Assembly: GCA_017889705.1 (NCBI GenBank)
Contig: JAGGAB010000030.1
Span: 1-42,608, forward strand
Direction of reading: 5' to 3'
DNA: 42,608 bases
DNA from: Bacillota bacterium
Lineage (GTDB): Bacteria > Bacillota > Negativicutes > Sporomusales > Sporomusaceae
In this document: positions 1 to 7,908 of the stretch, one piece after another
Layout: every line of letters begins with the position of its first letter
Position numbering within the stretch: position 1 is the stretch's first letter
The notes under the pieces: model-generated
Seen by the model: the letters and a program-made list of their open reading frames with translations, nothing else
What the model was told of the DNA's origin: nothing
The model's database searches: none
Made by a program: the position numbers and the translations under genes

Positions 1-35
1 CACCCGCGTTTTCAATGTTATTCCGTGTATGCGCC

Positions 36-71
36 AACCCCAGCGGTATCACTTTTATACTACTGGGGGTT
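36..71. repeat. Imperfect hairpin at the window edge
   Basis: AACCCCAG at 36-43 can pair with CTGGGGGTT at 63-71 (one extra G). There is no clear T-run, so this may be the tail of a structure belonging to a gene left of the window or to a mobile-element end. Confidence 0.3.
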
Positions 72-84
72 CTTATAAGCTTAT

Positions 85-175
85 CTTAATGACATTGACC
101 TGTACGTATAAGAAAAACACAACCATCTTAATCTGGATGGTTGTGTTTTTCAGGTCTTAACTTAATGACATTGAC
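85..175. repeat. 15-bp direct repeat flanking a terminator
   Basis: CTTAATGACATTGAC occurs at 85-99 and again at 161-175, in direct orientation, on either side of the hairpin at 112-151. A repeated motif bracketing a terminator suggests an insertion-sequence end or a binding site. No transposase gene is visible beside it. Confidence 0.5.
112..151. terminator. Bidirectional intrinsic terminator
   Basis: There is a perfect 16-bp stem: GAAAAACACAACCATC at 112-127 pairs with GATGGTTGTGTTTTTC at 136-151, with an 8-base loop. The A and T tracts in the stem base allow function on either strand. It probably ends a gene lying left of the window. Confidence 0.7.
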
Positions 176-771
176 TTGACAGGGAGCACTTCATTTTTGT
201 CGGAAGGCTTTTTTGAGTGTTTTTAAGGTTTGCGGACCGATTTGCGGACCATTTGACTAAAATACACGAAAAAATCAAATAAAACATGTTAAATATTGAA
301 GGCTCCAGAAAACGTAAAGGCAGAATTTTTATCACAAATACCTTGACCGACTTTTTGTTTTTGGAAGTGGCTAGCTAAATTATAGGTGATAAGAAGCGGA
401 TTGTTAAATCCGATAATAAACCATTCTGCAAATAGATAAATCCAAGATTTTTGCGGAGTCGCGGTATCTTGAATTTATCTATTTGCATTTATAAAGTTTA
501 TGCAATTGAAAAGTTTGGTTTTTGTAATCAAACGGTATTATTTATGCGTAAACGGAAGAAAATACCATGGCTTTTTGACGTCGGAATATTGCGACAAAGG
601 TGCCGCAAATAAAGTCTTCAACAGGGCGTTAAAAGCCAGACATAATCAGTAAGCCAGAGTAATCACACAAGTACACAGTAAATGAAATTGCTATTTATGA
701 ATTGAAGTAGATTTCAGGAAAATTTTTGGATTGGTAAGATTTTTTACATCAAAGCATACAGGTTAAGCATC
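176..771. other. Non-coding stretch with one long palindrome
   Basis: No credible gene is seen. TTTGCGGACC is repeated directly near 229-250. A long inverted repeat occupies 427-448 and 466-487: 22-bp arms with one mismatch around a 17-base loop. It lacks a T-run, so it looks more like a mobile-element relic than a terminator. The 22-codon reading frame starting at 544 has no ribosome site. Short stretches at 590-660 look like decayed coding sequence, but I cannot name the family. Confidence 0.4.
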
Positions 772-822
772 TTGACAAAACATAGATTTGTGATACGCTA
801 GTACATAGTACATAGTACATAG
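772..822 (+). promoter_or_regulatory. Probable sigmaA promoter with heptamer operator
   Basis: TTGACA at 772-777 is followed after 16 bases by TACGCT (794-799), a weak -10. Three perfect tandem copies of TAGTACA occupy 799-819, ending in TAG, and contain GTAC-ATA-GTAC palindromes. They sit at the expected transcription start of the FadR-type gene, so autoregulatory binding there is plausible. The promoter is inference; the repeat is directly visible. Confidence 0.4.
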
Positions 823-834
823 AGGATGAACGAT

Positions 835-1554
835 ATGAACGAAGCCAAATTGTTTGCTGATCTGCCACGGGGGCGGATTCCTGAAATCCTGAAAGATAGG
901 ATCATTGATGCCATTGTCTGCGGTGATCTGAAACCGGGTGAAAAAATTCCGACTGAAACGCAATTTAGCGAAAAACTAGGCATTGCTCGCGGCCCGGTGC
1001 GAGAAGCGGTTAAAGTTTTGGTGGCGTTCGGCGTACTGGAAATCCGCCACGCAGAAGGAACCTTCGTGGTACAGGAGTACAATAGCAAACTACTGAACCC
1101 TCTGTTTTACGATATGATAATATCACGGGGTTCCATGTATGAACTTTTAGAATTAAAAATTGTCCTTTACCAATCTCTGCTCTTTCTGGCTATGCGGAAG
1201 GCAACCGACGAACAGATCCAACATTTGCAGAATTTGTGTCAGAAGTATCGGAATGCCATGTTGGAACCAACCCCTGATGTGATGAAAATCTATGAAACCA
1301 ACGAGTGTATGAAGCGGTATCTGACGGAGATTGCCGGCAACGATCCGGTGTCCCGTGTAAATGAACTAACATTGAAAATCGCAAGCTATTCCTGCGTAAA
1401 AGCTATAGAAGTATCTATTCAGCGAGGACGCACGCACGCTATGCCGGATTCCTATGCGGCAGACTTTGAAATGCTTGCGCAGCGGGATAAAGCTGCTTTG
1501 GCGGGACGCATGGATGAAAAACTTGCTTTGTGGCAAGACCTGCTCTGTGATTAA
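835..1554 (+). CDS. FadR-subfamily GntR transcriptional regulator
   Basis: A winged-helix DNA-binding domain lies at roughly residues 8-75, with the GntR signature around LKPGEKIPTE and the recognition-helix region GPVREAVKVLV. An alpha-helical FCD-like ligand domain follows. The usual FCD metal-site pattern (D-x3-H and later His) is not evident: the FH position reads KR. It may therefore bind its effector without metal. I chose ATG 835 over ATG 826 because AGAGGA at 821-826 is 8 bases from 835 but abuts 826. The gene is 22 bp upstream of the iron alcohol dehydrogenase and is probably its local regulator. It is clearly paralogous to the regulator at 6576: both share an EY-x3-KLLNP motif and a later MxELLEL motif. 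Confidence 0.85.
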   Translation: MNEAKLFADLPRGRIPEILKDRIIDAIVCGDLKPGEKIPTETQFSEKLGIARGPVREAVKVLVAFGVLEIRHAEGTFVVQEYNSKLLNPLFYDMIISRGSMYELLELKIVLYQSLLFLAMRKATDEQIQHLQNLCQKYRNAMLEPTPDVMKIYETNECMKRYLTEIAGNDPVSRVNELTLKIASYSCVKAIEVSIQRGRTHAMPDSYAADFEMLAQRDKAALAGRMDEKLALWQDLLCD

Positions 1555-1576
1555 TAATTGAATTGGAGGAACAAAC

Positions 1577-2704
1577 ATGGAATTTACTTATCACCTTCCC
1601 GTTAACCTGATTTTCGGTCAGGGAAAAGCTGAATTGATTGGCAAGGAGACGGCTAAATATGGTAAAAAGGCTCTGGTTGTTACCGGTCGCAGTAGTACAA
1701 AAAAATCCGGTTTGCTGAACCGGACTATTGAACTTCTGAAGGCCGAGGGCATGAAAGCCGTTGTTTTTGATAAGGTCACACAAAACCCACTGACTACCAC
1801 TGCAGAAGAAGGGGCGGCATTTGCTAAATACCATCAGTGTGATGTGGTTGTGGCGCTGGGAGGTGGCAGCATTATCGATGCAGCAAAGGCCATAGCCCTT
1901 ATTGCTGTCAATGCTGGCAATCTTAGTGAATATCTTTTTGGAAAGTTATCAACAGATCAGGCTCTGCCGCTAGTCATCGTACCTACCACCTGTGGAACAG
2001 GTAGCGAGGCAAATGCTTGCGCTGTATTAACAATTCCAGAGACGAATGATAAGAAGGCGCTTAGATATGATGCGGTTGTGGGGAAAGCATCCATCATCGA
2101 TCCCTGCTTGATGACGACGATGCCGAAGCCGGTTTTTGCCGCTGTCGGATTTGATGCACTGTGTCATAATATGGAGGCCTATTTGTCCAGCAAAGCACAG
2201 CCACTGACGGATATGATGGCACTGCAGGGCATAGAACTGCTGGGAAAGTATCTGTCTGTAGTTTATGAAGACTATGGTAATATGAAAGCGTGGGAGGCAG
2301 TTACATGGGGCAGTACCATCGGGGGGATGGTTTTGAACAACGGTCTGGCGGCACCCCACGCGATGGAGCATCCCGTCAGTGGTTTGTGGAACATCGTTCA
2401 TGGCAGAGGACTGGCCGCATTGACTCCGGTAATCTATGAGGAATCAATTTCTTATGCACCGGAAAAATTTGCCGTAATCTCTAGGCTGCTGGGCGGCAGA
2501 AATGAGAACGACTGCGTAGCAGTGATCCGAAATCTAATCAGAAAGTTAAATTTGACGACGTCTCTTTCTGCGGAAGGTGCATGTGCTGAGGATATTAACT
2601 GGTTGGCAGATAATTGCTTGAAAGTATCAAAAGCGGCGTTATCCAATCATCCTGCGAACTTTGGCAGAGATGATTTAGTACGAATCTATCAGAAAGCAAT
2701 GTGA
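1577..2704 (+). CDS. Iron-containing (group III) alcohol dehydrogenase
   Basis: This 375-residue protein is full length for the Fe-ADH family, which interconverts alcohols (or hydroxy-acids such as 4-hydroxybutyrate) and aldehydes with NAD(P)H in the cytosol. The nucleotide-binding GGGS is at 95-98. Metal ligands of the family are apparent as D193, H197, H261 or H265, and H275 (motifs GFDALCHNMEAY and NIVHGRGLA). GGAGG lies 8-9 bases before the ATG. It follows the FadR-type gene closely, so the two are likely one transcript. With a 4-hydroxybutyryl-CoA-dehydratase-type enzyme in the same window, a succinate-semialdehyde or hydroxy-acid substrate is possible. Butanol-type dehydrogenase activity is the alternative. 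Confidence 0.88.
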   Translation: MEFTYHLPVNLIFGQGKAELIGKETAKYGKKALVVTGRSSTKKSGLLNRTIELLKAEGMKAVVFDKVTQNPLTTTAEEGAAFAKYHQCDVVVALGGGSIIDAAKAIALIAVNAGNLSEYLFGKLSTDQALPLVIVPTTCGTGSEANACAVLTIPETNDKKALRYDAVVGKASIIDPCLMTTMPKPVFAAVGFDALCHNMEAYLSSKAQPLTDMMALQGIELLGKYLSVVYEDYGNMKAWEAVTWGSTIGGMVLNNGLAAPHAMEHPVSGLWNIVHGRGLAALTPVIYEESISYAPEKFAVISRLLGGRNENDCVAVIRNLIRKLNLTTSLSAEGACAEDINWLADNCLKVSKAALSNHPANFGRDDLVRIYQKAM

Positions 2705-2705
2705 G

Positions 2706-2981
2706 GCGGTTGCAATTAATGTTATGCCCTGCGGCCAGTCTGCTAGCACTATCGACTGCTCCATTGCGCTATCTTATATGACACTGGAAGCGGTGGAATT
2801 GGGTCTGGTTTTCTGTTGGCTTGGTTGGTTTGACCAGCATCAGGTTAGAAGGATTTTGCATATCTCGGAAGAATATGAAGTAGTAGCTATTGCACCTATT
2901 GGCTATGCGGCGAAAGATGGCAGACCTTCTCCGAAGAAATCTGCAGAAGAAGTGATTGTTTATAATCAGATGAAAGTATAA
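2706..2981 (+). pseudogene. Truncated nitroreductase-family remnant (C-terminal half)
   Basis: The frame reads like the second half of a nitroreductase: IDCSIALSYMTLEAVELGL corresponds to the D-x-A-x2-N-x-x-L-x-A helix of the family, followed by a lipoprotein-like WLGWF segment and a C-terminal IAPIGYAAKDGRP. The FMN-binding N-terminal half (SxRx motif) is missing. The frame runs open back to the stop of the preceding alcohol dehydrogenase, and no ribosome site precedes ATG 2724. It is most likely a deletion relic. A complete ferredoxin-fused nitroreductase follows about 100 bp downstream. Confidence 0.6.
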
Positions 2982-3077
2982 AAAGTCTGAAACTAAAAAA
3001 ATAAGTATCCAGAACCGCTATATGTGGAAGATGGAGAGGACACACCTCGCAATAAAAAAGTCACGAGGAGAACGGAA

Positions 3078-3890
3078 ATGATTACGATTGATGAAAGTAA
3101 ATGTATTGGATGTGGATTATGTGCGGAAGATTGTTTCACAAAAGATATAGAAGTAATTGAGCAAAAGGCAAAGTCTAAAAGAATACGATGTATCGAGTGC
3201 GGGCATTGTATTGCAGTCTGCCCTAAAAACGCAATTATATTAGAAAATTATCCTATGTCAGAAGTTTTAGAATATGAGAAGGGCGGACTTGAGTTAGATG
3301 AAAATCAGTACTTACGTGCACTGAAATTCAGAAGAACAATACGACAGTTTTCAAAAAAACAAGTGGAAATCCAGAAAATCGAAAAAATCATTGAAGCTGG
3401 AAGATATTCTCCAACAGGGGGAAATCAGCAGAATGTGTCCTATTGTGTTGTGAGAGATGACATTGACCCATTAAGAAATATGGCAATTGATGAACTGAAT
3501 AAAATCGCCAACCTTTCAGATGAAGAAAAAGAAAAGCTGAATATATCTTGGTATGGGGATCTGTGGAAGCAGATGTATCTGGATTATCATGATCAGAATA
3601 GGAAAGATGGTTTGTTCTTTGATGCGGGAACCGTGATATTGGTTTTATCAGAGTCCGTACACAGTGCATGTATCGCAGCAGCACATATGGAAACAATGGT
3701 GTATGCGCAGGGATTAGGAATGTTATATAGCGGCTTCTTTACAAGAGCAGTGGCACGTTCTAAAGAAATGAAAGAATATTTAATGCTTAGTCCGGGTCAA
3801 GAAGTAGTTGCATGTTTAGTAATAGGCTATCCTAGCATTAAGTATCAGAGAACAGTGCCAAGAAAAGAAGCTAGAATAGTTTGGAGATAA
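3078..3890 (+). CDS. Nitroreductase-family flavoprotein with N-terminal 2[4Fe-4S] ferredoxin domain
   Basis: The first ~60 residues hold two Cys clusters (CIGCGLCAEDC and CIECGHCIAVCP), a bacterial ferredoxin-type domain. The rest is an FMN nitroreductase domain with RRTIRQF and TGGNQQN, typical of the FMN phosphate and isoalloxazine contacts. Such fusions pass electrons from ferredoxin-like donors to FMN and usually reduce quinones, nitro compounds or unknown electrophiles. GAGGAG at 3065-3070 is 7 bases before ATG 3078, so I prefer this to the upstream in-frame start at 3024. It stands next to a truncated nitroreductase. The physiological substrate is unknown. Confidence 0.88.
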   Translation: MITIDESKCIGCGLCAEDCFTKDIEVIEQKAKSKRIRCIECGHCIAVCPKNAIILENYPMSEVLEYEKGGLELDENQYLRALKFRRTIRQFSKKQVEIQKIEKIIEAGRYSPTGGNQQNVSYCVVRDDIDPLRNMAIDELNKIANLSDEEKEKLNISWYGDLWKQMYLDYHDQNRKDGLFFDAGTVILVLSESVHSACIAAAHMETMVYAQGLGMLYSGFFTRAVARSKEMKEYLMLSPGQEVVACLVIGYPSIKYQRTVPRKEARIVWR

Positions 3891-3921
3891 ACAATAATAC
3901 ATGAATTAAATTCACATATAG

Positions 3922-3950
3922 TTGTTATTCATTAATTCGGGAAATATTAT
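3922..3950 (+). promoter_or_regulatory. Candidate sigmaA promoter for hemB
   Basis: TTGTTA at 3922-3927, a 17-base spacer and TATTAT at 3945-3950 give 5/6 matches at both boxes. The predicted start is only about 10 bases before ATG 3967, an unusually short leader with GGAAGG as its only ribosome site, which lowers my confidence. Confidence 0.35.
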
Positions 3951-3966
3951 AAAGGTGGAAGGTTAA

Positions 3967-5007
3967 ATGTTCAAGCCAAAATCGAGACCGCGTCGAATGC
4001 GTATTTCAGAAGGCATACGCAGTATGGTACGTGAAATAAGTTTATCAGCAAAAGATTTTGTCTATCCAATTATAGTTGTACCCGGTGAACATGTAAAAAA
4101 AGAAATTCCAAGTATGCCAAACTGTTACCAATTATCCGTAGAAAATGCTGTTGCGTTAGCAAAAAAAGCCTATGAATTAGGGATACCTTCCGTTGAAATA
4201 TTCGGGATTCCAGAATATAAAGATGCAATAGGATCCAGTGCTTGGGATATGAATAGTCCGGTACAGCGCGCTATCAAAGGGATTAAAGAAACCATTCCAA
4301 AATTAGTAATTATTGCAGATACATGTCTTTGTCAATATACGACACATGGACATTGTGGTAAATTATGTGGAGAATACGTTGATAATGATGCGACTATAGA
4401 ACTTCTCTGTAAAGTTGCTGTAAGTCAAGCTGCTGCGGGAGCAGATATGGTTGCGCCTGCAGACATGATGGATGGCCGTATAGGCGAAATTCGTGATGCT
4501 CTAGATAAAGCTGGATATATAAATGTATCAATAATGTCCTATTCAGTAAAATACGCATCAGCCTATTATGGACCTTTTCGCGATGCAGCAGACTCTGCAC
4601 CGCAATTTGGTGATCGTAGTACCTATCAAATGGATCCGGCAAATGTTCGCGAAGCAATAAAAGAAGTAAATTTAGATATTGCTGAAGGGGCAGATATAAT
4701 TATGGTCAAGCCGGCTTTATCATATTTAGATATTGTAAGACAGGTTCGTGATACAATAGATTATCCAGTAGCTGTATACAATGTTAGTGGTGAATATGCT
4801 ATGATTAAAGCTGCTGCTGCAAATGGATGGATCGATGAAAAGCGAATTGTATTAGAAACACTTACCAGTATGAAAAGAGCTGGAGCTGATATCATTATTA
4901 CTTATCACGCATTGGATGCAGCAAAATGGCTTAAAGATTTAGATATGCGAACTTCATGCGTCAATTTTTGCACATTCTTACATGCAAGACTCCTTCCGAC
5001 TTATTAA
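3967..5007 (+). CDS. hemB: Porphobilinogen synthase (delta-aminolevulinate dehydratase)
   Basis: HemB condenses two 5-aminolevulinate molecules to porphobilinogen, the first common step to heme, siroheme and corrinoids. The Zn-binding Cys triad is visible in DTCLCQYTTHGHCG. The two active-site lysines lie in SVKYAS and IMVKPA (Schiff-base motifs). The downstream YNVSGEYAM and AGADIIITYHA motifs are also classic. At 346 residues it is slightly longer than usual, mainly at the C-terminus. It stands alone: no other heme gene is near, it is more AT-rich than its neighbours, and it has its own terminator. An isolated, separately acquired or duplicated copy is possible. Confidence 0.95.
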   Translation: MFKPKSRPRRMRISEGIRSMVREISLSAKDFVYPIIVVPGEHVKKEIPSMPNCYQLSVENAVALAKKAYELGIPSVEIFGIPEYKDAIGSSAWDMNSPVQRAIKGIKETIPKLVIIADTCLCQYTTHGHCGKLCGEYVDNDATIELLCKVAVSQAAAGADMVAPADMMDGRIGEIRDALDKAGYINVSIMSYSVKYASAYYGPFRDAADSAPQFGDRSTYQMDPANVREAIKEVNLDIAEGADIIMVKPALSYLDIVRQVRDTIDYPVAVYNVSGEYAMIKAAAANGWIDEKRIVLETLTSMKRAGADIIITYHALDAAKWLKDLDMRTSCVNFCTFLHARLLPTY

Positions 5008-5009
5008 GA

Positions 5010-5053
5010 GTTCCAAAGAAATCTAATAAACTCCAATTAGATTCTTTTGGAAC
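5010..5053 (+). terminator. hemB intrinsic terminator
   Basis: GTTCCAAAGAAATCTAAT at 5010-5027 pairs with ATTAGATTCTTTTGGAAC at 5036-5053 with one mismatch and an 8-base loop. It starts 3 bases after the hemB stop and is followed by a short T-rich stretch. Confidence 0.7.
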
Positions 5054-5100
5054 CATTTTCGCATCAGGATGTCTTATTGTCCATGTGCCGGTTTGTTTGA

Positions 5101-6045
5101 CGCTTACTTAAAAAAGCAGCCGTGGCAAAACAGCTTGGGATCAACCGTCGCACCGTTGACCGTTATTGGAACATGGCAGTTGACGATTATGAAATAAACT
5201 CGGCACAAGTGTGCAGAATGAAGCTGTTAAACGAGTACCAGGACATTGTCGTTCACTGGCTCCGCGATTATCCAACAGCAAGTTCAGCTCAAGTATGCGA
5301 CTGGCTAAAAGAGCATTAAGCTGCTGCCTTCAGCGAACGAACCGTTTGCCGCTACGTCAAAGAGCTACGCGAAGAATATGGCTTGAAAAAAGCGGTACAC
5401 CAGCGTGATTATGAAGCCTTACCAGATTTGCCTATGGGACAACAAATGCAAGTGGATTTTGGCGAAAAATGGCTGAAGAATGTGGAAGGAAATCGAGTAA
5501 AGGTCTATGCCGCCGCTTTTGTTTTAGCACATTCCAGATACAAATATGCCGAAATACAATCCCGCCCCTTCACTGCAGCCGATCTTGTCAGTGCTTGTCA
5601 TTGCTGTTTCCGTTATATAGGCGGGATGCCACATGAAATGGTGTTTGACCAGGATAGTATTGTCTGTGTCTCGGAAAACTGCGGAGATATTATTCATACC
5701 TATGAATTTGAAAAGCTTCGGCAGGAATGCAAATTTATCGTCTATCTTTGTCGTGGAGCTGATCCCGAAAGCAAAGGCAAAGTAGAAAGCACCGTGAAAT
5801 ATGTAAAGGGAAATTTTCTAGAGAACCGCATCTATTTTGATGATGAAACACTGAACCGTTGTTGCCTTCAATGGCTGGACCGCACGGCAAATGCCAAAGT
5901 ACATGGGACGACCAAACGGATTCCTGCGGAAGTGTTTCAACAGGAACATGAACATCTTCGTCCCTTGGTCGGGATGCCAGATCATCTTTGATTATGGGAA
6001 CAAACCCAATTTGTGTCGAAAAAGCAAATATTAATGAAAAAGACA
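5101..6045 (+). pseudogene. Decayed IS21-family transposase (istA-like)
   Basis: One frame carries an HTH segment (VAKQLGINRRTVDRYW), then an in-frame TAA at 5317-5319, then continues in the same frame to 5991 with an rve/DDE integrase core: QVDFGEKW, VFDQDS and SKGKVEST supply the D, D and E. The original N-terminus is missing: a stop at 5098 precedes the frame and the usual IS21 start is absent. Beyond 5991 a shifted frame reads NEKDNSIIN, like the KDNTIxY segment of IstA, so the 3' part has frameshifted and decayed. No istB ATPase gene follows. The element cannot be active as written. Confidence 0.85.
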
Positions 6046-6575
6046 ACTCTATTATCAATTGATTGGCTAGAAAAAGCTGTTGCTGAATTCGAGTAGCTAA
6101 ATATCCATGTGTTTGAGTTTAAGCTTTTGCAAAGAAACATACTGATGGTATAGTTTGTAAAAAAATAAAATTTATGGATAATCATTCAATGCCTGCCCTA
6201 ATCGAAATCCTTGTTGATTTTACAGGATAGAGTGGAAAACTATCAGAAGCGTGTTGAAATTTCCGAGAATCAGGAAAAGGTAAAGCATATGATCACAAAG
6301 CAAGAAGCTCGGAATATAAAATATAGATGGGCCTCAGCTTTGTCTTGATAATATTGGTAAAAACCCCAGCTTGCTTGACATCTTTCCAGAATGTGTGCTA
6401 CTTTTGTTAAGTGAGCAGTTTCATGTGTAAGGGCGCAGAAAAGGTTCCTATTTACTATATATTGTATAGCACTTTAGCAAGAACGATTGCAGTCAGTCGT
6501 GAAATCAATAACTGCCGGCGGGTTAGACAATCCGATATCCTCTTGCAAAGAAATTAATTGAAAGAGAGATTTGAT
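6046..6575. other. Degraded intergenic sequence upstream of the second regulator
   Basis: I find no intact gene. Short interrupted reading frames (for example near 6210-6345) look like decayed coding sequence that I cannot assign. Near 6458-6474 there is an AT-rich CTATATATTGTATAG palindrome that could be part of a promoter for the gene at 6576. Confidence 0.35.
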
Positions 6576-7289
6576 GTGGATAATCATAAATTACTTGACC
6601 CAATAATTAAAGGAAACATTTCAGATGTTATTGTTGAGCGTATCACTCAGCAACTTTTGACGAAAGAATTAAAACCTGGGGACAAGCTTCCTACAGAGCA
6701 GGAATTTTGTACATCTTTAGGAGTTTCTAGGAATGTGGTCCGTGATGCCATAAAAGTTTTAGTGACATTGGGAGTTGTGGAAATTCGGCGTCCAGAAGGG
6801 ACTTTTATTGTAAAGGAGTATTCCCAGAAGTTACTCAATCCAGTGATGTACGGACTTATTTTGAGTGATAGAAACATGACTGAACTTTTGGAACTCCATA
6901 ATGCGATGTTGCGTGAGATTCTACTGCTTGCCAGGAAAAGAATAACGGATTTAGAACTTGAGCAATTAACAGAGTTGTATAATGAATTAAAGGTCTGCAT
7001 GTTTCAGTCAGAGAATGTAGAAAAAATGTACGAGTTGAGCACTCGGTTTTACCAAACGCTATGCAAAATAACAAAAAACCAGCTATTGATACAAGTATAT
7101 GATGTCCTATTATGCATTTTTAGTGATGCTCGCTATAAGGGTTTTGCAAATTCAGTAAGTACAAACCGTAGAGAAATGCATTTTCACAATTACGAACTAA
7201 TAATGGATATTATTAATAATCGCCTATCATTTACTTTAGACGAGGCGTGTGATAAAATCCACACAACTTTTAAGGAAATCTTACTCTAA
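6576..7289 (+). CDS. FadR-subfamily GntR transcriptional regulator
   Basis: It has an N-terminal winged helix with LKPGDKLPTEQEF and the recognition segment NVVRDAIKVLVTLGVVEIRR, then an all-alpha effector domain. As in its paralogue at 835, the FCD metal-binding His pattern is missing (FYQTL in place of FHxxL). I favour GTG 6576 because AAAGAGAG at 6561-6568 is 7 bases upstream; TTG 6558 is the alternative. It faces module A (CoA-transferase to MFS), but a strong terminator at 7353-7399 separates them. It may act in trans on the 7470 promoter. Confidence 0.85.
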   Translation: MDNHKLLDPIIKGNISDVIVERITQQLLTKELKPGDKLPTEQEFCTSLGVSRNVVRDAIKVLVTLGVVEIRRPEGTFIVKEYSQKLLNPVMYGLILSDRNMTELLELHNAMLREILLLARKRITDLELEQLTELYNELKVCMFQSENVEKMYELSTRFYQTLCKITKNQLLIQVYDVLLCIFSDARYKGFANSVSTNRREMHFHNYELIMDIINNRLSFTLDEACDKIHTTFKEILL

Positions 7290-7352
7290 CTACTGATTTA
7301 TATAAATCACTTTTTTCAATAAAGATTGTTGAGGTTGTTTAAAATTAATCTA

Positions 7353-7399
7353 AAAAGAGGGACCAAATCCTTGAATTTCAAGGATTTGGTCCCTCTTTT
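7353..7399 (+). terminator. Strong intrinsic terminator after the regulator gene
   Basis: There is a perfect 21-bp stem: 7353-7373 (AAAAGAGGGACCAAATCCTTG) with 7379-7399, a 5-base loop, and TTTT in the descending arm followed by GTTTG. It isolates the regulator from module A. Confidence 0.85.
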
Positions 7400-7469
7400 G
7401 TTTGAAACTATAATTAATTGTTATTATTAAGTTAGGGAGAAAAAACATAAAATCACAATTATTGAAATA

Positions 7470-7498
7470 TTGACATTCTATAAAAAATTTGATATTGT
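7470..7498 (+). promoter_or_regulatory. Candidate sigmaA promoter of module A
   Basis: TTGACA at 7470-7475, a 17-base spacer and TATTGT at 7493-7498. The -35 is perfect and the -10 matches 4 of 6. The transcript would run through the palindrome-rich stretch 7503-7834 before the CoA-transferase gene. Confidence 0.5.
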
Positions 7499-7502
7499 TA
7501 AA

Positions 7503-7546
7503 GTGTTACGTTGAACGTTGAATGTTGAACGTTGAACGTAACACGT
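7503..7546. repeat. Tandem heptamer array inside an inverted repeat
   Basis: Four tandem 7-mers, TTGAACG, TTGAATG, TTGAACG and TTGAACG, occupy 7511-7538. They are flanked by GTGTTACG and its inverted partner ending TAACACGTG. The array lies immediately downstream of the promoter at 7470, a position suited to an operator. It may also be a mobile-element end. Confidence 0.6.
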
Positions 7547-7908
7547 GAATAATCCGGGTCACTTTTTCCACTAAGTCCGGCGATTGGTGCCAACCGTTCC
7601 GGTGAATTGTGCCAGACTCTCCGGACTCGTTCCAGGACCTTTAAAATGAATTTATACATCGATTGTCGATCCAAATTCATTGTGAAGGAAACGATTGTAT
7701 AATCTAACACTTAAGAAATCTTTTTGTTGTGAGTTCGGGAATTAACACGAAAAGATTAATTCAGTGGTTCCGTTCCGAAACCACTGGCACCACCCGTCCG
7801 GAATCGATGGAACCATCCATCCGGACAGGATGGTCTTATCAACCGGAATATTCAGAACGTAGCACTAAAAATTAAATACAGTAATAAATTCAAACAGGAG
7901 GAGTTTGC
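7547..7908. other. Palindrome-rich leader of module A
   Basis: No gene is seen. GTGCCA recurs at about 7587 and 7609 next to CCGG-containing repeats. CAGTGGTT at 7762-7769 pairs with 7779-7786, and ACCATCC at 7812-7818 pairs with 7828-7834. The repeated, GC-richer character differs from the AT-rich surroundings and suggests an insertion-sequence fragment. AGGAGGAG about 8 bases before 7909 is the ribosome site of the next gene. Confidence 0.4.

Noticed and set aside
185..300. C-terminal end of a phage-type integrase on the minus strand
   Set aside because: The direct TTTGCGGACC repeats and a short antisense frame hinted at it, but no catalytic motif or adequate length is visible.
6458..6474. 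CTATATATTGTATAG as another activator site
   Set aside because: It shares ATACAATATA with the hairpin at 14605 but lacks the GAATA part, the second site and any -24/-12 promoter downstream.
7503..7546. CRISPR-like repeat array
   Set aside because: The units are 7 bases without spacers; no cas genes are present anywhere in the window.
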